From: Bacillota bacterium
GTDB taxonomy: Bacteria; Bacillota; Clostridia; Acetivibrionales; DTU013
Reading direction: 5' to 3'
NCBI GenBank assembly: GCA_023426125.1
Contig: JAFABI010000103.1
Location: forward strand, 62,001 to 126,000
DNA: 64,000 nucleotides
Position numbers and translations under genes: made by a program. The notes under the pieces were generated by a model, which was not told where the DNA came from, searched no databases, and saw nothing but the letters and a program-made list of their open reading frames with translations. The stretch's first letter is position 1, and every line of letters begins with the position of its first letter. Shown here one piece after another: positions 45,600-54,487 of this stretch.

Positions 45600-46940
45600 C
45601 TACCTTGCGGCGACGGCGGCGCTCAGTAAATCTTCCGCCAGCCTCAAGCCTCCGCGGTAACCGGAATATCCGCGGTCAAGGACAACCCTGTTGGCAACAG
45701 GGAAGCTCAGACTAAGATGTGCGGCGCCTATCGACTGGGCCAATTCGCGGTCCAGCGAACTGCCTACGACAAAGGCAGGGGTGAAGGTTCGTATATATTT
45801 CCCGCTGCCCGCTTTGGGATACAATTCATTCAGATATCTCAGCACCTCGCTGGTGTCCGTTTCAAATACCACTCTGGGCTTCAGCTCGGATGCCAGTCTG
45901 ACGGTTTCTGTCTCCAGGATTTCTTTCTGGTCGTCGTTCAATTGGTCGGTAAAAACCACCAATTCGGGAAGCCAGCCAAGATCATCCGACAAAAACCTGG
46001 TAACCGCCCGGGCATAGTTGGCGTCTCCGATAACGACGGCGTAGCGCTGCAGATCAAGATCGTTATAAGCCTCGATCAACGGGTCGATATATCTGTAATA
46101 GTCGGTGTTTTCCTTCTCAATCACTTCTTCGATAAAAGCACTATCCAGCGACAATGCCTTGCCCACCTTTCTTAAGAAGGCGTCCGAGCCTGCAGGGCCT
46201 ATGGGCAGCGGCGCTATGACAAAGGGCGTGCCATGGACTTCTTCAAAAATCCTGGCAGTCTCCACGCCGTACACTTCTGAAACGACAATATTCAATTCCG
46301 CCTCTGCCGCATTCTTTAATCCGTCAAGGGTATCCTCCCCGGTAAAAAAAGTATTCACTTTAAGGCCCAGCTTCTCCAGCAAACGGCGTATACCTTCCAG
46401 ATTGCCTCTCCAGAATACATCCATCAAAGGTACGATTCCGAATATATTCACGCTGCCTGCGGCTTTTTTCTTCCCTCGCAGGACATATTGCTTCACCAGG
46501 GCCTGCATAACCAGATCGTAGCCATAATAGGAATTTCCCTTAAATCCGCCGGTTTCAGCAGAAACAATATCCGTCCCGCCATCCCTGAATTCACTGACTA
46601 CAGCCTTGACGTCATCACCGATCACCTCGGTGACACATCCCGTCATTACGACATACAATTTGCCGTCCATGACCTCCAGGGTATTGGCGATCTGTTCCCG
46701 CAGCCTCTCGGCACCGCCGAATACGACTTCCCTTTCCTGGACATTGGAGCCCGGCACATTCAATCCTCCGCAGTAGCCTCCCACCTGCAGGCCGCTGCCG
46801 CCGTTCTGCGTCCAGGCAATATTGCCTGCGCAGCCTGACGCCGCATGCAATACGGGAATGGTTTCAGGCAGAGCGGTCACCGTCGATAAGGCGCCTCCCA
46901 GGGAACACAGATACCTGGGCCTTTCGATAAAGCTACTCAT
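45600..46940 (-). CDS. NifK-like subunit of a nitrogenase-like reductase
   Basis: This protein of about 446 residues belongs to the NifD/K/E/N superfamily. Three Cys at the NifK P-cluster positions are visible: C12 (YLCSLGG), C37 (HAASGCAGN) and C102 (VMTGCVTEVIGDD). VFGGAERLREQI is the conserved NifK/N/E helix start. It is shorter than NifK (about 520) and lacks its extended N-terminus. GGAGG lies eight bases before the ATG at 46940, and it overlaps the NifD-like gene end by eight bases, so a D/K complex is likely. It would bind an [8Fe-7S]-type P-cluster at the interface and support electron transfer from the NifH-like protein. Substrate is unknown; methylthio-alkane reductase MarK is the closest functional model that I can suggest. 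Confidence 0.88.
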   Translation of the reverse strand: MSSFIERPRYLCSLGGALSTVTALPETIPVLHAASGCAGNIAWTQNGGSGLQVGGYCGGLNVPGSNVQEREVVFGGAERLREQIANTLEVMDGKLYVVMTGCVTEVIGDDVKAVVSEFRDGGTDIVSAETGGFKGNSYYGYDLVMQALVKQYVLRGKKKAAGSVNIFGIVPLMDVFWRGNLEGIRRLLEKLGLKVNTFFTGEDTLDGLKNAAEAELNIVVSEVYGVETARIFEEVHGTPFVIAPLPIGPAGSDAFLRKVGKALSLDSAFIEEVIEKENTDYYRYIDPLIEAYNDLDLQRYAVVIGDANYARAVTRFLSDDLGWLPELVVFTDQLNDDQKEILETETVRLASELKPRVVFETDTSEVLRYLNELYPKAGSGKYIRTFTPAFVVGSSLDRELAQSIGAAHLSLSFPVANRVVLDRGYSGYRGGLRLAEDLLSAAVAAR

Positions 46941-48456
46941 TTTCCGCACCTCCTGCTGCTTTGATGTACTTGAACGGATCGGAATTGTACCATTGTTCCG
47001 AATAGGGCAGCTTTACATACCGGCTTAATTTTTTATTGAAGCCGGGATTTTTCAGCTGCCTGTAAAGCCTGGCGGCAAGCTCGTATACGCCCTTGTAGCC
47101 AATATAGCTTAAGCCCGTGTTGTATATGACATGGGTTGCCAGCCCCAGCTTGGAGGCGACGCCGTTGCCATTCCAATGGCCCAGGAACACATCCGGTTTC
47201 AGCTTCTTCAACAGGTTTGCTTCCTCAAAGGGCTGTGCATTGGCAATGTTGATGACAAAATCCTTGTTGGTGTTTTTTATCAGCTTGTCATATTCCACGT
47301 TGGCAAATTCATCATGGTGATAGGAACGGATTCCCACAATCTCAAAGCCCAGTTCATTCAAAAGGCCCGAGGTTGCCAGCGCTCTGAACTCTCCCGCGCC
47401 TACAAACACTCTCTTTCCTTTGAAAACAGGCAGGAAGTCGGCCAAGGCTTCCTTTAGCTCTCTCTCCTCTTCCTTGATAAGCTTGTCAGCCAGCCCGTCG
47501 AGGCCGAAAAACTCTGCCACCTCATGTATCCATGTACTGGTGTTTTCAATACCGATGGGCATATGCTTCAGAATATACGGGATTCCAAACTTTTCCTCAA
47601 GGTATTTTGCAAAATAGTCGTCGTGGGTGGGACATGTACTGATGGATACCGCGGCCTGAGTCACTTTATACATTTCCCCGGGGTTGGCAAATACGGGGAA
47701 AACATTGGTTTCCAGGCCCAAAGCGGAAAGCAGCCGTATCAGCTCCAACTCATCCACCCTCCCCATGGAGGAAACATTCAGAAGGTTTACCGTCCGGGTC
47801 CTTCTGTACTTTTCCTTCAATATCTCAAAGTCATCTTCCAGCAGGGGCTTGTTGTATTCGGGCTCCTCAAGGAGATTGCGCCCTATGCCGTGATATACCG
47901 CATCATAGGCCGTCGCCCAGATTTTTGTCTTGAAGCCCTCGCAATGGACGGGTATAATCCTTGCGGAAATCTGCGGTTGTATGCGGTCCGCCACTCCGTC
48001 GATATCGTCCCCGATAATGCCTGGCACGCAGCCTGCGACAACAGTGATGGTCGCCGGACGGTATCTCCGGTCCGCTTCGACAATGGCTTTTTCCAGCTTG
48101 CTTTCACCGCCGCTGATGACGTCCGATTCATTCAAGGCTGTGGAAAGCCACAAAGCATCCTTCACCTTCCCGAATCGCACATTGCTGCCGCTGCGTACAT
48201 TGGCATTCTGCGAATGCGCGCAGGAACCGCAGCCGATGGCGCCATGCAAAAGCACCACATTGTCCGGCAGGCTGTTCAGCATGGCAAGCCCGGGCAGCAA
48301 AAGGCATATGGAGCCCTGTGTAAACCCGCGCTCACCGTCGTCCATGCAGCAGCCCCCGGTCTTCTTTGCCAGTCCGCATAATGTTCCGCCGTAAGTGATG
48401 CAGGCCTTCAAACGGTCTTCTCTTTTTGGCGGCTCTCGATGGTCCAGATAGCTCAC
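46933..48456 (-). CDS. NifD-like catalytic subunit of a nitrogenase-like reductase
   Basis: The protein has about 507 residues from the GTG at 48456, which has GGAGG nine bases upstream and directly follows the upstream stop; the longer frame to 48591 is unlikely. P-cluster-type Cys are C51 (GSICLLLPG), C76 (GAIGCGSCAH) and C143 (VAGCVPGIIGDD). A Cys in ISTCPTHDDYFAKYLEEKFG (about residue 275) and a His in GLATHVIYNTG (about 442) align with the two nitrogenase cofactor ligands. NifE lacks that His, so this looks catalytic. The CEGF motif is kept, but the SLGHH segment containing nitrogenase His195 is replaced by ATAYD, arguing against N2 reduction. Together with NifB and NifX-like genes, it predicts a NifB-derived Fe-S-C cofactor. 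Confidence 0.88.
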   Translation of the reverse strand: MSYLDHREPPKREDRLKACITYGGTLCGLAKKTGGCCMDDGERGFTQGSICLLLPGLAMLNSLPDNVVLLHGAIGCGSCAHSQNANVRSGSNVRFGKVKDALWLSTALNESDVISGGESKLEKAIVEADRRYRPATITVVAGCVPGIIGDDIDGVADRIQPQISARIIPVHCEGFKTKIWATAYDAVYHGIGRNLLEEPEYNKPLLEDDFEILKEKYRRTRTVNLLNVSSMGRVDELELIRLLSALGLETNVFPVFANPGEMYKVTQAAVSISTCPTHDDYFAKYLEEKFGIPYILKHMPIGIENTSTWIHEVAEFFGLDGLADKLIKEEERELKEALADFLPVFKGKRVFVGAGEFRALATSGLLNELGFEIVGIRSYHHDEFANVEYDKLIKNTNKDFVINIANAQPFEEANLLKKLKPDVFLGHWNGNGVASKLGLATHVIYNTGLSYIGYKGVYELAARLYRQLKNPGFNKKLSRYVKLPYSEQWYNSDPFKYIKAAGGAENE

Positions 48457-48457
48457 T

Positions 48458-49501
48458 TCATTGCACCTCCAAATTGTATTGATGATTTCGTGCGGCTTCA
48501 ACCATGGCAAGAATGTTCTCCAGCGGCACTCCCGGCGGTATGTCGCAGCCGGGCATAAGGATAAAGCTGCTGCCGGCTCCCGCTTTTTCAATGCAGGCGC
48601 GGCATGCGGCCCTCACGCCTTCCGGTGTCTCATTCTGCATGATTGCCACTGGGTTCATGTTCCCTGAAAAAGCCATTTTGCTTCCCACAAGTTCACGGGC
48701 CTTCTGCAGGTCCACCTTGTAATCCAGGGATATGTTCCTTGCTCCGGTTTCAGGGATCTGATCCAGCCGGTTGGTTATATTTCCGCAGATATGGATGCTT
48801 ACAACGGCACCCTTCTCTTCCACTCTTTTCACTACCTTTTTCAAATAGGGCAGCGAGAACTCAATGAACTGCTCCCTGGAAATGAGATCTCCCGACGATG
48901 TGGGGTCTGCAATGGATATGATGCCCGCCCCGGCATTGATATAAGGCTCCAGGTATCGGAAGCAAAGCTCGGAGGTAAACTCCAGCACAGCGTGCACTGC
49001 CGGCTTATCCCTGTAGATGCTCCGCATTACCCTCTCCACGCCGTAAACATGCCCCGCAAGGGTAAAGGGACCCCATTGGCTTCCGCCCACAAGGGTCCTT
49101 TCACCGACAGTTTTTGCCAGGATCCCGGCTGTTTCAACAAGTACGTTTATGTCTTCATCTTCCTTCAAACCGTCCAGCTTTAGTGCATCGACATCCTTTG
49201 CATCCTTTAGGAGGGCTTCCAGGATATCCGGCGTACCTTTTGCACGGAATTTGATTTTCCCGCCGACAGCCCTGATGGCTAAATTGTGGTACCCCGAACC
49301 CGGCCAGACAATGTCGGACCCGACTGTCTCATTGGTGTCCGCAATAATCTCCGCCTGCTGCTGGGGACCTATGTCCAGGGCCTTTTCAAGGGTCAGCCCT
49401 TTCCGGTTAAAGGTCCAGGCGCCGCCTGACAGCAGCGCCACCGGTATTCGGGGAGTTTTTTGCCTGTTTAGGGCATTCAAAACGATTTCCTTTGAATTCA
49501 T
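48458..49501 (-). CDS. MtaA/CmuA-family (UroD-fold) corrinoid methyltransferase, copy 3
   Basis: This 347-residue uroporphyrinogen-decarboxylase-fold protein has the zinc ligand motifs of methyltransferases of the MtaA/CmuA/MtsA group (VSIHICGN, His and Cys; LMPGCDIPP, distal Cys). True UroD active-site residues are not evident. It would move a methyl group between a thiol or small acceptor and the corrinoid protein at 56577. Its place directly before the NifD-like gene, with the NifD GTG start immediately after its TGA stop, couples it to the reductase rather than to the other methyltransferases 6 kb away. Confidence 0.85.
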   Translation of the reverse strand: MNSKEIVLNALNRQKTPRIPVALLSGGAWTFNRKGLTLEKALDIGPQQQAEIIADTNETVGSDIVWPGSGYHNLAIRAVGGKIKFRAKGTPDILEALLKDAKDVDALKLDGLKEDEDINVLVETAGILAKTVGERTLVGGSQWGPFTLAGHVYGVERVMRSIYRDKPAVHAVLEFTSELCFRYLEPYINAGAGIISIADPTSSGDLISREQFIEFSLPYLKKVVKRVEEKGAVVSIHICGNITNRLDQIPETGARNISLDYKVDLQKARELVGSKMAFSGNMNPVAIMQNETPEGVRAACRACIEKAGAGSSFILMPGCDIPPGVPLENILAMVEAARNHQYNLEVQ

Positions 49502-49517
49502 AGTCCCACCACGCCCT

Positions 49518-50552
49518 TTATTCTACTCCGTCCAGCTTTATAAAAGCCGCTGCCGCCAGAGCAGCCGGATCCGTGCCTTCTTCCAGTACGCCGATCTCCT
49601 TCATTTCCTTTGCCCCGGTAGTTACCGCATCCAGCCCGCCCTGGACCGAAGGCTCGTAATTATAATTTGCCAGCACCTGCTCATTAACGGCTGCATCACC
49701 GGGCACATATTTCTTATCCACCATTAGCTGCGCTATCTCCTTCTGATTGGAATTCACCCAGCTTGCGCCTTTAAGGATAGCCCTTGTTGCCGCGGCAGCG
49801 GTAGCGGGGTCTTTTTCAAGCAAGGTCCCGTTGGCCACCACAAGGCAGCAGTATTCTTGGCTGAAGGGTTCGTGGACGGCAGAATCGTAAAGGGTCTTCG
49901 CCTTGCCTTCGTTCACCTGTATCTGTGCAAAGGGGTCGGCTACGGAAATCACATCCACTTCGCCTCTTTCAAGGGCCAGCGGTAGCTCTGCATTGGGGAA
50001 CACCTTCCAGGTGACATCCGCTTGCGAGTCAAGGCCTTCCTGGTTCAGAAGCCTGGAAACCAGGATCATGGGGCCGCCTCCCAGCGCAGGCACACCGATG
50101 GTTTTGCCTTTGAATTCCTTGACGGATGCAATGGCAGAGTCAGACGGGATAAGGATCTGTATGCAGCCGGTATGAATACCTGCGGTGAACTTGACGTCCA
50201 AGCCCTGCTCGATGGGCTTCAGCCATTGATTCAGAAGTCCGTCGGTGATATCGAGCTTATTGGTTGCCAGACCGTCTTTCAATGTATTGGCGTCTCCTTT
50301 GATCAATTCCACATCAAGGCCTTCCTCCTTGAAGAAACCCTTTTCATAAGCTGCAAAGACACCGGCTTCGCAGGTGTTGCCGAAATATCCCACCCTGAGC
50401 TTTTTAAGCTCCTTCGGAGCCGTTGTGCCTCCCGCCGGCTGGTTAGCCGCTGTCGTGCCTGTTGTTGATGCGCTTTCACTGCCACAGGCTGTGATACCCA
50501 GCAATAAAGCGCCAATAAGTGCTGCTGCAAGAATGATTCTAAATTTTTTCAT
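49518..50552 (-). CDS. ABC importer substrate-binding lipoprotein (SsuA/TauA/NMT1-like)
   Basis: This protein of about 344 residues has a signal peptide, lipobox LGITAC and an NMT1/SsuA-like periplasmic-binding fold (LRVGYFGNTCEAGVFAAYEK, FKGKTIGVPALGGGPMIL). Relatives bind sulfonates, taurine, nitrate or thiamine precursors. AAAGGAG precedes the ATG at 50552; the longer frame is an artefact. The matching permease and ATPase genes (SsuC- and SsuB-like) lie 7-8 kb upstream in the same cluster. It sits between the NifH-like and methyltransferase genes, so I infer that it binds the substrate of the nitrogenase-like enzyme. Confidence 0.88.
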   Translation of the reverse strand: MKKFRIILAAALIGALLLGITACGSESASTTGTTAANQPAGGTTAPKELKKLRVGYFGNTCEAGVFAAYEKGFFKEEGLDVELIKGDANTLKDGLATNKLDITDGLLNQWLKPIEQGLDVKFTAGIHTGCIQILIPSDSAIASVKEFKGKTIGVPALGGGPMILVSRLLNQEGLDSQADVTWKVFPNAELPLALERGEVDVISVADPFAQIQVNEGKAKTLYDSAVHEPFSQEYCCLVVANGTLLEKDPATAAAATRAILKGASWVNSNQKEIAQLMVDKKYVPGDAAVNEQVLANYNYEPSVQGGLDAVTTGAKEMKEIGVLEEGTDPAALAAAAFIKLDGVE

Positions 50553-50657
50553 TTTTGACTCTCCTTTAATTCTTTGTAATATATATCCAAAAGGCCGTGT
50601 GTCCTGCACAGCTTCTTAAATCAAATTCTTTATTCCAGTACCTTCCGGATTTCCTCC

Positions 50658-51536
50658 TCAAATATTTCCTCCGGCTTCCACCCTGACCTCGCCGGTTTCC
50701 AGCGCCAGCAGGTAATCGCCCCACTTTGATGCCCACGCACGCAGTTCTCCCACCTCAAGCGGTGTCGGCACCCTGGATTCGGTATGTTCTGCGATCTTGT
50801 TTGCAAGGCTTCTGTATACTCCGGCCTGCTGGGAGTTGGGAGCCGCTTCGATGGTCGTCTTCCCCTGAAGCTCGCTTTGCGTTACCGTAACAGACCTTGG
50901 TACATATTCAACGACCTGTGTATTGGTAAGCTTTACAAAATCATTAATGATTTCCTTTGCATAGGGGGCATTGATGGAATTTGCAATAACGCCGCCCAGC
51001 AAGGCGCCGCCGGAATTGGAATACTTCTGTATCCCTTTGAAGAGGTTGTTTGCCGCGTAAATCGCCATGAAATCCGCCGACGAAACGGTAAAGACATGTT
51101 CTGCGATCCCCTCCCGGATGGGAACTGCAAATCCCCCGCACACCACGTCCCCCAGGACGTCATAGATTACAAAGTCCAGGTCCAGCTCTTCAAACACTTT
51201 CTGCTGTTTAAACAGCTGCACGGCTGTTATAATACCGCGGCCGGCGCAGCCAACGCCCGGAGCGGGTCCCCCCGCCTCGACGCAATAGATCCCGTTGAAG
51301 CCCTCAAACAACACTTCATTGGCCTTAACAACATTTTTTTCCCTGAGCGTATCCAGAACCGTCGGTATATACCTGCCGCCCCTTAATGTATTTGTCGAAT
51401 CGCTCTTTGGGTCGCAGCCGAACTGCATCACCTTGTAGCCCGCTATGGAAAGAGCCGCGCTGATGTTGGACGTTGTCGTGGACTTTCCGATTCCGCCTTT
51501 GCCGTAGATTGCAATTTGTTTGATTTTATTAGCCAT
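50658..51536 (-). CDS. NifH-like Fe protein (nitrogenase-like reductase)
   Basis: This 292-residue P-loop Fe protein has Walker A YGKGGIGKSTTT (residues 11-22), CDPKSDST (switch I), cluster ligands Cys97 (GVGCAGRG) and Cys133 (DVLGDVVCGG), and Arg100, which is the ADP-ribosylation site in NifH. All essential NifH features are kept, so it should pass electrons from ferredoxin or flavodoxin to the NifDK-like complex with ATP hydrolysis. It has a CAGGAGAAG ribosome site. It lies after the NifX-like gene and before the binding protein gene. DPOR and CfbC Fe proteins share these motifs; assignment to this complex rests on context. Confidence 0.92.
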   Translation of the reverse strand: MANKIKQIAIYGKGGIGKSTTTSNISAALSIAGYKVMQFGCDPKSDSTNTLRGGRYIPTVLDTLREKNVVKANEVLFEGFNGIYCVEAGGPAPGVGCAGRGIITAVQLFKQQKVFEELDLDFVIYDVLGDVVCGGFAVPIREGIAEHVFTVSSADFMAIYAANNLFKGIQKYSNSGGALLGGVIANSINAPYAKEIINDFVKLTNTQVVEYVPRSVTVTQSELQGKTTIEAAPNSQQAGVYRSLANKIAEHTESRVPTPLEVGELRAWASKWGDYLLALETGEVRVEAGGNI

Positions 51537-51581
51537 GAATTCTTCTCCTGATTCTCGTTTATTTGTTTCGTGATCTATCCT

Positions 51582-51935
51582 TTAAAGCTTTCTGGATTTG
51601 AGCTTCCGGTCATATTCAACCAGCTTATCCAGCGCGCTGTTGATGAAATCGGAAATTGCATAGGCCGTTATTCCTCTGGATCTTAACGCCTGCTCCGCCA
51701 CCGGGCCTATTTGACTGACCAGCACCTTGCTGCAGTCCGACAGCAGCTCCACCGTGCGTATCATATCCTCGTCATGATGCTCTCCGGCTCCGCAGGGCGG
51801 TATATTTTCACGGAGTTCGAGAAAGTCCCACCCTCCGTCGTCCTTTATTTCAAAGACAAGGAACTGCCTGCTCCTGCCGAAATGCTGGTTGATCACCTTT
51901 CCGTCGCTGCTGGCCGCCGCTACTTTATAGGACAT
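51582..51935 (-). CDS. NifX/NifB-C-type FeMo-cofactor-binding domain protein
   Basis: This 117-residue stand-alone dinitrogenase iron-molybdenum cofactor domain shows VAAASSDGKVINQHFGRS (the conserved start with H-F-G-R), LRENIPPCGAGEHHDEDM, and VLVSQIGPVAEQALRSRGI. In nitrogen fixers this domain occurs as NifX, NafY or the C-terminus of NifB and carries NifB-co or the finished cofactor. The NifB in this window (63386) lacks the domain, so this protein may supply it in trans. AGAGGTGGAG precedes its ATG; it starts the nifX-nifH-ssuA-methyltransferase-nifD-nifK block. Confidence 0.9.
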   Translation of the reverse strand: MSYKVAAASSDGKVINQHFGRSRQFLVFEIKDDGGWDFLELRENIPPCGAGEHHDEDMIRTVELLSDCSKVLVSQIGPVAEQALRSRGITAYAISDFINSALDKLVEYDRKLKSRKL

Positions 51936-52120
51936 AATTTCTCCACCTCTTCCTTGATTTACAGCATTCCCAAAACCTCAAATCCCGCGTCCCGGTATGT
52001 TACCGGCAGGAAGGCTCCTTATACTGTTATTCCCGGCAATAGGAGCGGCCATTGGCCATCCGGTATTTGTTACCATAGATTGCATTCATGCGGACGCGCA
52101 ATGCGCGCCCCTACGCTTTC
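51936..52120. repeat. Repeat-bearing gap before the NifX-like gene
   Basis: This 185-base gap contains (52079-52115) a palindromic GCGGACGCGCAATGCGCGCC element. Its inverted copy lies at 59236-59274. The rest has no gene. The promoter of the nifX-nifK block, if separate, should lie here, but no clear -35/-10 pair is evident. Confidence 0.55.
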
Positions 52121-52771
52121 CTACTCCTCCTGCAGCAGCCTCCTGTAATAAAACCCGCTGGTATAAAGCGCTGCCGCCGGATTATGCCCCAGCACCCTGT
52201 CCTTGGTTATCAGCGTAGTGACAGGCGCCTTTGAATACTTGATAAAGATGGAATCATGCCCGACGCAGAGTCCGACGATCACATTCAGGTCCGTCTTCTC
52301 CCTGTTCAGGAGCCTTGCCTGAAGCACAGGATTGCAAAGCGCCTCGTGGCAGCCCTTCTGCACCTTTAGTTCTTCCGGTATTCCCACCTCGGTCTTGTCT
52401 ATGGATCCGACCTTGCAAATAACGCTGTAGCTTTCCAGACCTTTTGCCTTTAATATTTTAACGAAGGTCCTGGTTTCGTTCATCAAGCCGATGCAGGTGG
52501 CAATCCCGATTTTTTTTGCCCCGATCCGCCTGGCGAAGGCGATAATATCTTCAACCCTGGTTAGCTTGCCATAATAAGTCCCTTCAATTTCCGCTGCTGC
52601 CTTCGAAATTTTCCCGACAAGTTCATCCGATCGATAAAGCTGGTTCGCTTTTTCAATCTCCTCATCGGAAACTCCGGTTGTCAGGCAGAATTCCGGAAAG
52701 CTCTTATCCCTTCGATAGCAATTCAATACCCCGCAGTCGGAGCAGCTTACGTTTTTCTTATCCTTGCCCAT
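52121..52771 (-). CDS. DUF1847 metal-binding protein
   Basis: The 216 residues match the DUF1847 family: a Cys-rich N-terminus (CSDCGVLNCYRRD), KKIGIATCIGLMNE, and the conserved C-terminal CVGHDSIFIKYSKAPVTTLI and RVLGHNP. The family has no proved function but in clostridia often accompanies corrinoid methyltransferases and RACE activators, so a role in corrinoid handling or redox is inferred. It starts 35 bases after the RACE gene in the same direction. Confidence 0.82.
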   Translation of the reverse strand: MGKDKKNVSCSDCGVLNCYRRDKSFPEFCLTTGVSDEEIEKANQLYRSDELVGKISKAAAEIEGTYYGKLTRVEDIIAFARRIGAKKIGIATCIGLMNETRTFVKILKAKGLESYSVICKVGSIDKTEVGIPEELKVQKGCHEALCNPVLQARLLNREKTDLNVIVGLCVGHDSIFIKYSKAPVTTLITKDRVLGHNPAAALYTSGFYYRRLLQEE

Positions 52772-52806
52772 TTTTCCTCCCCCTCGGTACTACAGCGAAA
52801 ACCGGA

Positions 52807-54480
52807 TTAAAAATTCAAACAGTTGACAAATACCCTGTCAAAGTCCTTGTAATTGGACAATTCCAGTACTTCGATCTTTTTTGCCAGGTTTGCCATCAAC
52901 GACCGGTAGTTTTGGTTCAGCAAAAATGCATTCCCTCCTGTTTTGGAGGTGTTTCCGAGGAATTCGATCCTTCCTTCGAAGGCAGCCGGCAGAAGGCCGA
53001 GATTGATCAGGCTTTTTGCCCTCAGATGATATCCGAAGGAACCTGCAATCAATACGCTGTCAACGTCTGAGGCCTCTACCCCCATGCTTTTCAGCAAAAA
53101 CTCAATGCCTGCCCTCACAGCTCCCTTGGCAAGCTGCACCTGCCGGATATCCTTTTGTGTAAGCACTACCTGGCGGGATACCGTAAAAACCGTTTTGCCG
53201 TCCTGTTTGACAAGCCGTTCCCTTAAATGGACCGGAAGCCGGCTGTCCTCCGGATCGACGAATTTTCCGTTTTTATTGATGATGCCATGGGCTACAAGCT
53301 CCCCCACGATGTCAAGAAGCCCGCTTCCGCATATGCCTATGGCTTCTTCTCCTCCGATGGTTTTTACGGCGACGCTTCCATCTCCCTCTATATTGAAGAA
53401 CTCCACAGCTCCGGCTCCGGCCCTCATCCCGTGGGTTATGTTCATTCCTTCAAAAGCAGGCCCTGCTGCCGTTGAAGTCGCCGAAAGCCGTCCATCCAGC
53501 CCCATTACCATTTCTCCGTTGGTACCAATATCCACAAAAAGAGTGATGCCCTTTTTATCATACAGCTGCGAAGCCAGCACACCCGACGTGATATCTGCAC
53601 CTACATAAGCCGAGATCACAGGCGGAAGATATATAATTCCAAAATCGGAGATTCCAAGCCGGTGCTCCGATGCATTCAAGTGAAGGTCTCCTGTTATTTC
53701 AGGATTGTACGGGAATTTTCCCAGGGAAACGGGGTTGATGTTGGCCGCCAGATGAAGCATGCAGGTATTGCCGCTGAATACGATTTCATAAATCCTTTTG
53801 GGATTTATACGGTTCCTTTTCGCCAGATCGGAGATCATTCGGTTGAGCTCTTCCAGCAGCTCGCCATACATAAGGTTCAGCCCGCCTTCTTCCGACGCCA
53901 GCTTGATCCTGGACAAAACGTCCTGGGCATGGACTGCCTGGGGATTCAATGCCGATACCGAATCCAGCTCTTTGCCGCTATTCAGGTTGACAAGGGCGGC
54001 AACCAGTGTTGTGGTGCCGATATCGACAACCGCCCCGAAGCATTCGCCGGTGGTGTCGCCGTCTTCCGCTCCCAGAAGCTCTTTTCCGCCAAAAACGCAG
54101 GTCCGGCTCCCGGCCGCATCGTATTCCTTCCGGATAAAACCATTCAAACGGATGTCGAAGCTTTTCCCATGATCCAATATTTTTAGAGCTTCCCTCTGCC
54201 GGTTTATAGACGTATCTACGGTAATGTCGCCATAAATCCTGGTTTCACAGGCCAGTACATAACCCTTTTGCACCTCTTGTGCAGGAAGCCTGTGTCTTCC
54301 GCCTGTCGCAATGCTTTCCCCGTCTCCGGCTGCAAGCCTTACTTTGCATTTGCCGCATACGCCCGTTCCGTTGCAGGGAGACTCAATTGTTATTCCGGCC
54401 TTCCTTGCCGCTTCAAGAATTGTGGCTCCGTCAGCCACCGAGACTTCCTTATTCTCGTTTATAAATTTAACCGTCGCCAT
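52807..54480 (-). CDS. RACE-type reductive activator of corrinoid proteins
   Basis: The 557 residues begin with a plant-type [2Fe-2S] ferredoxin domain (Cys36, Cys42, Cys45 in CNGTGVCGKC and a fourth Cys in VLACETRI). A linker and an ASKHA-fold C-terminal domain (GAVVDIGTTTLVAALV; ITLFVDIGTNGEMVM; GICGSGLLDIVGEL; VLIAGSFG) follow. This is the architecture of RACE proteins that use ATP to re-reduce inactive Co(II) corrinoids to Co(I). It lies directly after two MtaA-like genes and the corrinoid gene, as in O-demethylase clusters. It shows that the corrinoid protein of this cluster performs Co(I)/methyl-Co(III) chemistry. Confidence 0.93.
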   Translation of the reverse strand: MATVKFINENKEVSVADGATILEAARKAGITIESPCNGTGVCGKCKVRLAAGDGESIATGGRHRLPAQEVQKGYVLACETRIYGDITVDTSINRQREALKILDHGKSFDIRLNGFIRKEYDAAGSRTCVFGGKELLGAEDGDTTGECFGAVVDIGTTTLVAALVNLNSGKELDSVSALNPQAVHAQDVLSRIKLASEEGGLNLMYGELLEELNRMISDLAKRNRINPKRIYEIVFSGNTCMLHLAANINPVSLGKFPYNPEITGDLHLNASEHRLGISDFGIIYLPPVISAYVGADITSGVLASQLYDKKGITLFVDIGTNGEMVMGLDGRLSATSTAAGPAFEGMNITHGMRAGAGAVEFFNIEGDGSVAVKTIGGEEAIGICGSGLLDIVGELVAHGIINKNGKFVDPEDSRLPVHLRERLVKQDGKTVFTVSRQVVLTQKDIRQVQLAKGAVRAGIEFLLKSMGVEASDVDSVLIAGSFGYHLRAKSLINLGLLPAAFEGRIEFLGNTSKTGGNAFLLNQNYRSLMANLAKKIEVLELSNYKDFDRVFVNCLNF

Positions 54481-54487
54481 TCACTGA

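Noticed and set aside
47524..48394. Long plus-strand frames over the NifD-like gene
   Set aside because: They are antisense to conserved NifD-like sequence with all motifs on minus; composition is not protein-like.
45600..51536. Protochlorophyllide/chlorophyllide reductase (BchLNB) or CfbCD for coenzyme F430
   Set aside because: Three P-cluster-type Cys per subunit and the cofactor Cys/His pair, plus NifB and NifX-like genes, do not fit tetrapyrrole reductases; no tetrapyrrole genes are nearby.
45600..51935. A classical Mo-nitrogenase operon (nifHDK)
   Set aside because: The D- and K-like proteins are short, the His195 region is missing, no nifE/nifN/nifV is present, and the neighbours are methyltransferases and importers.
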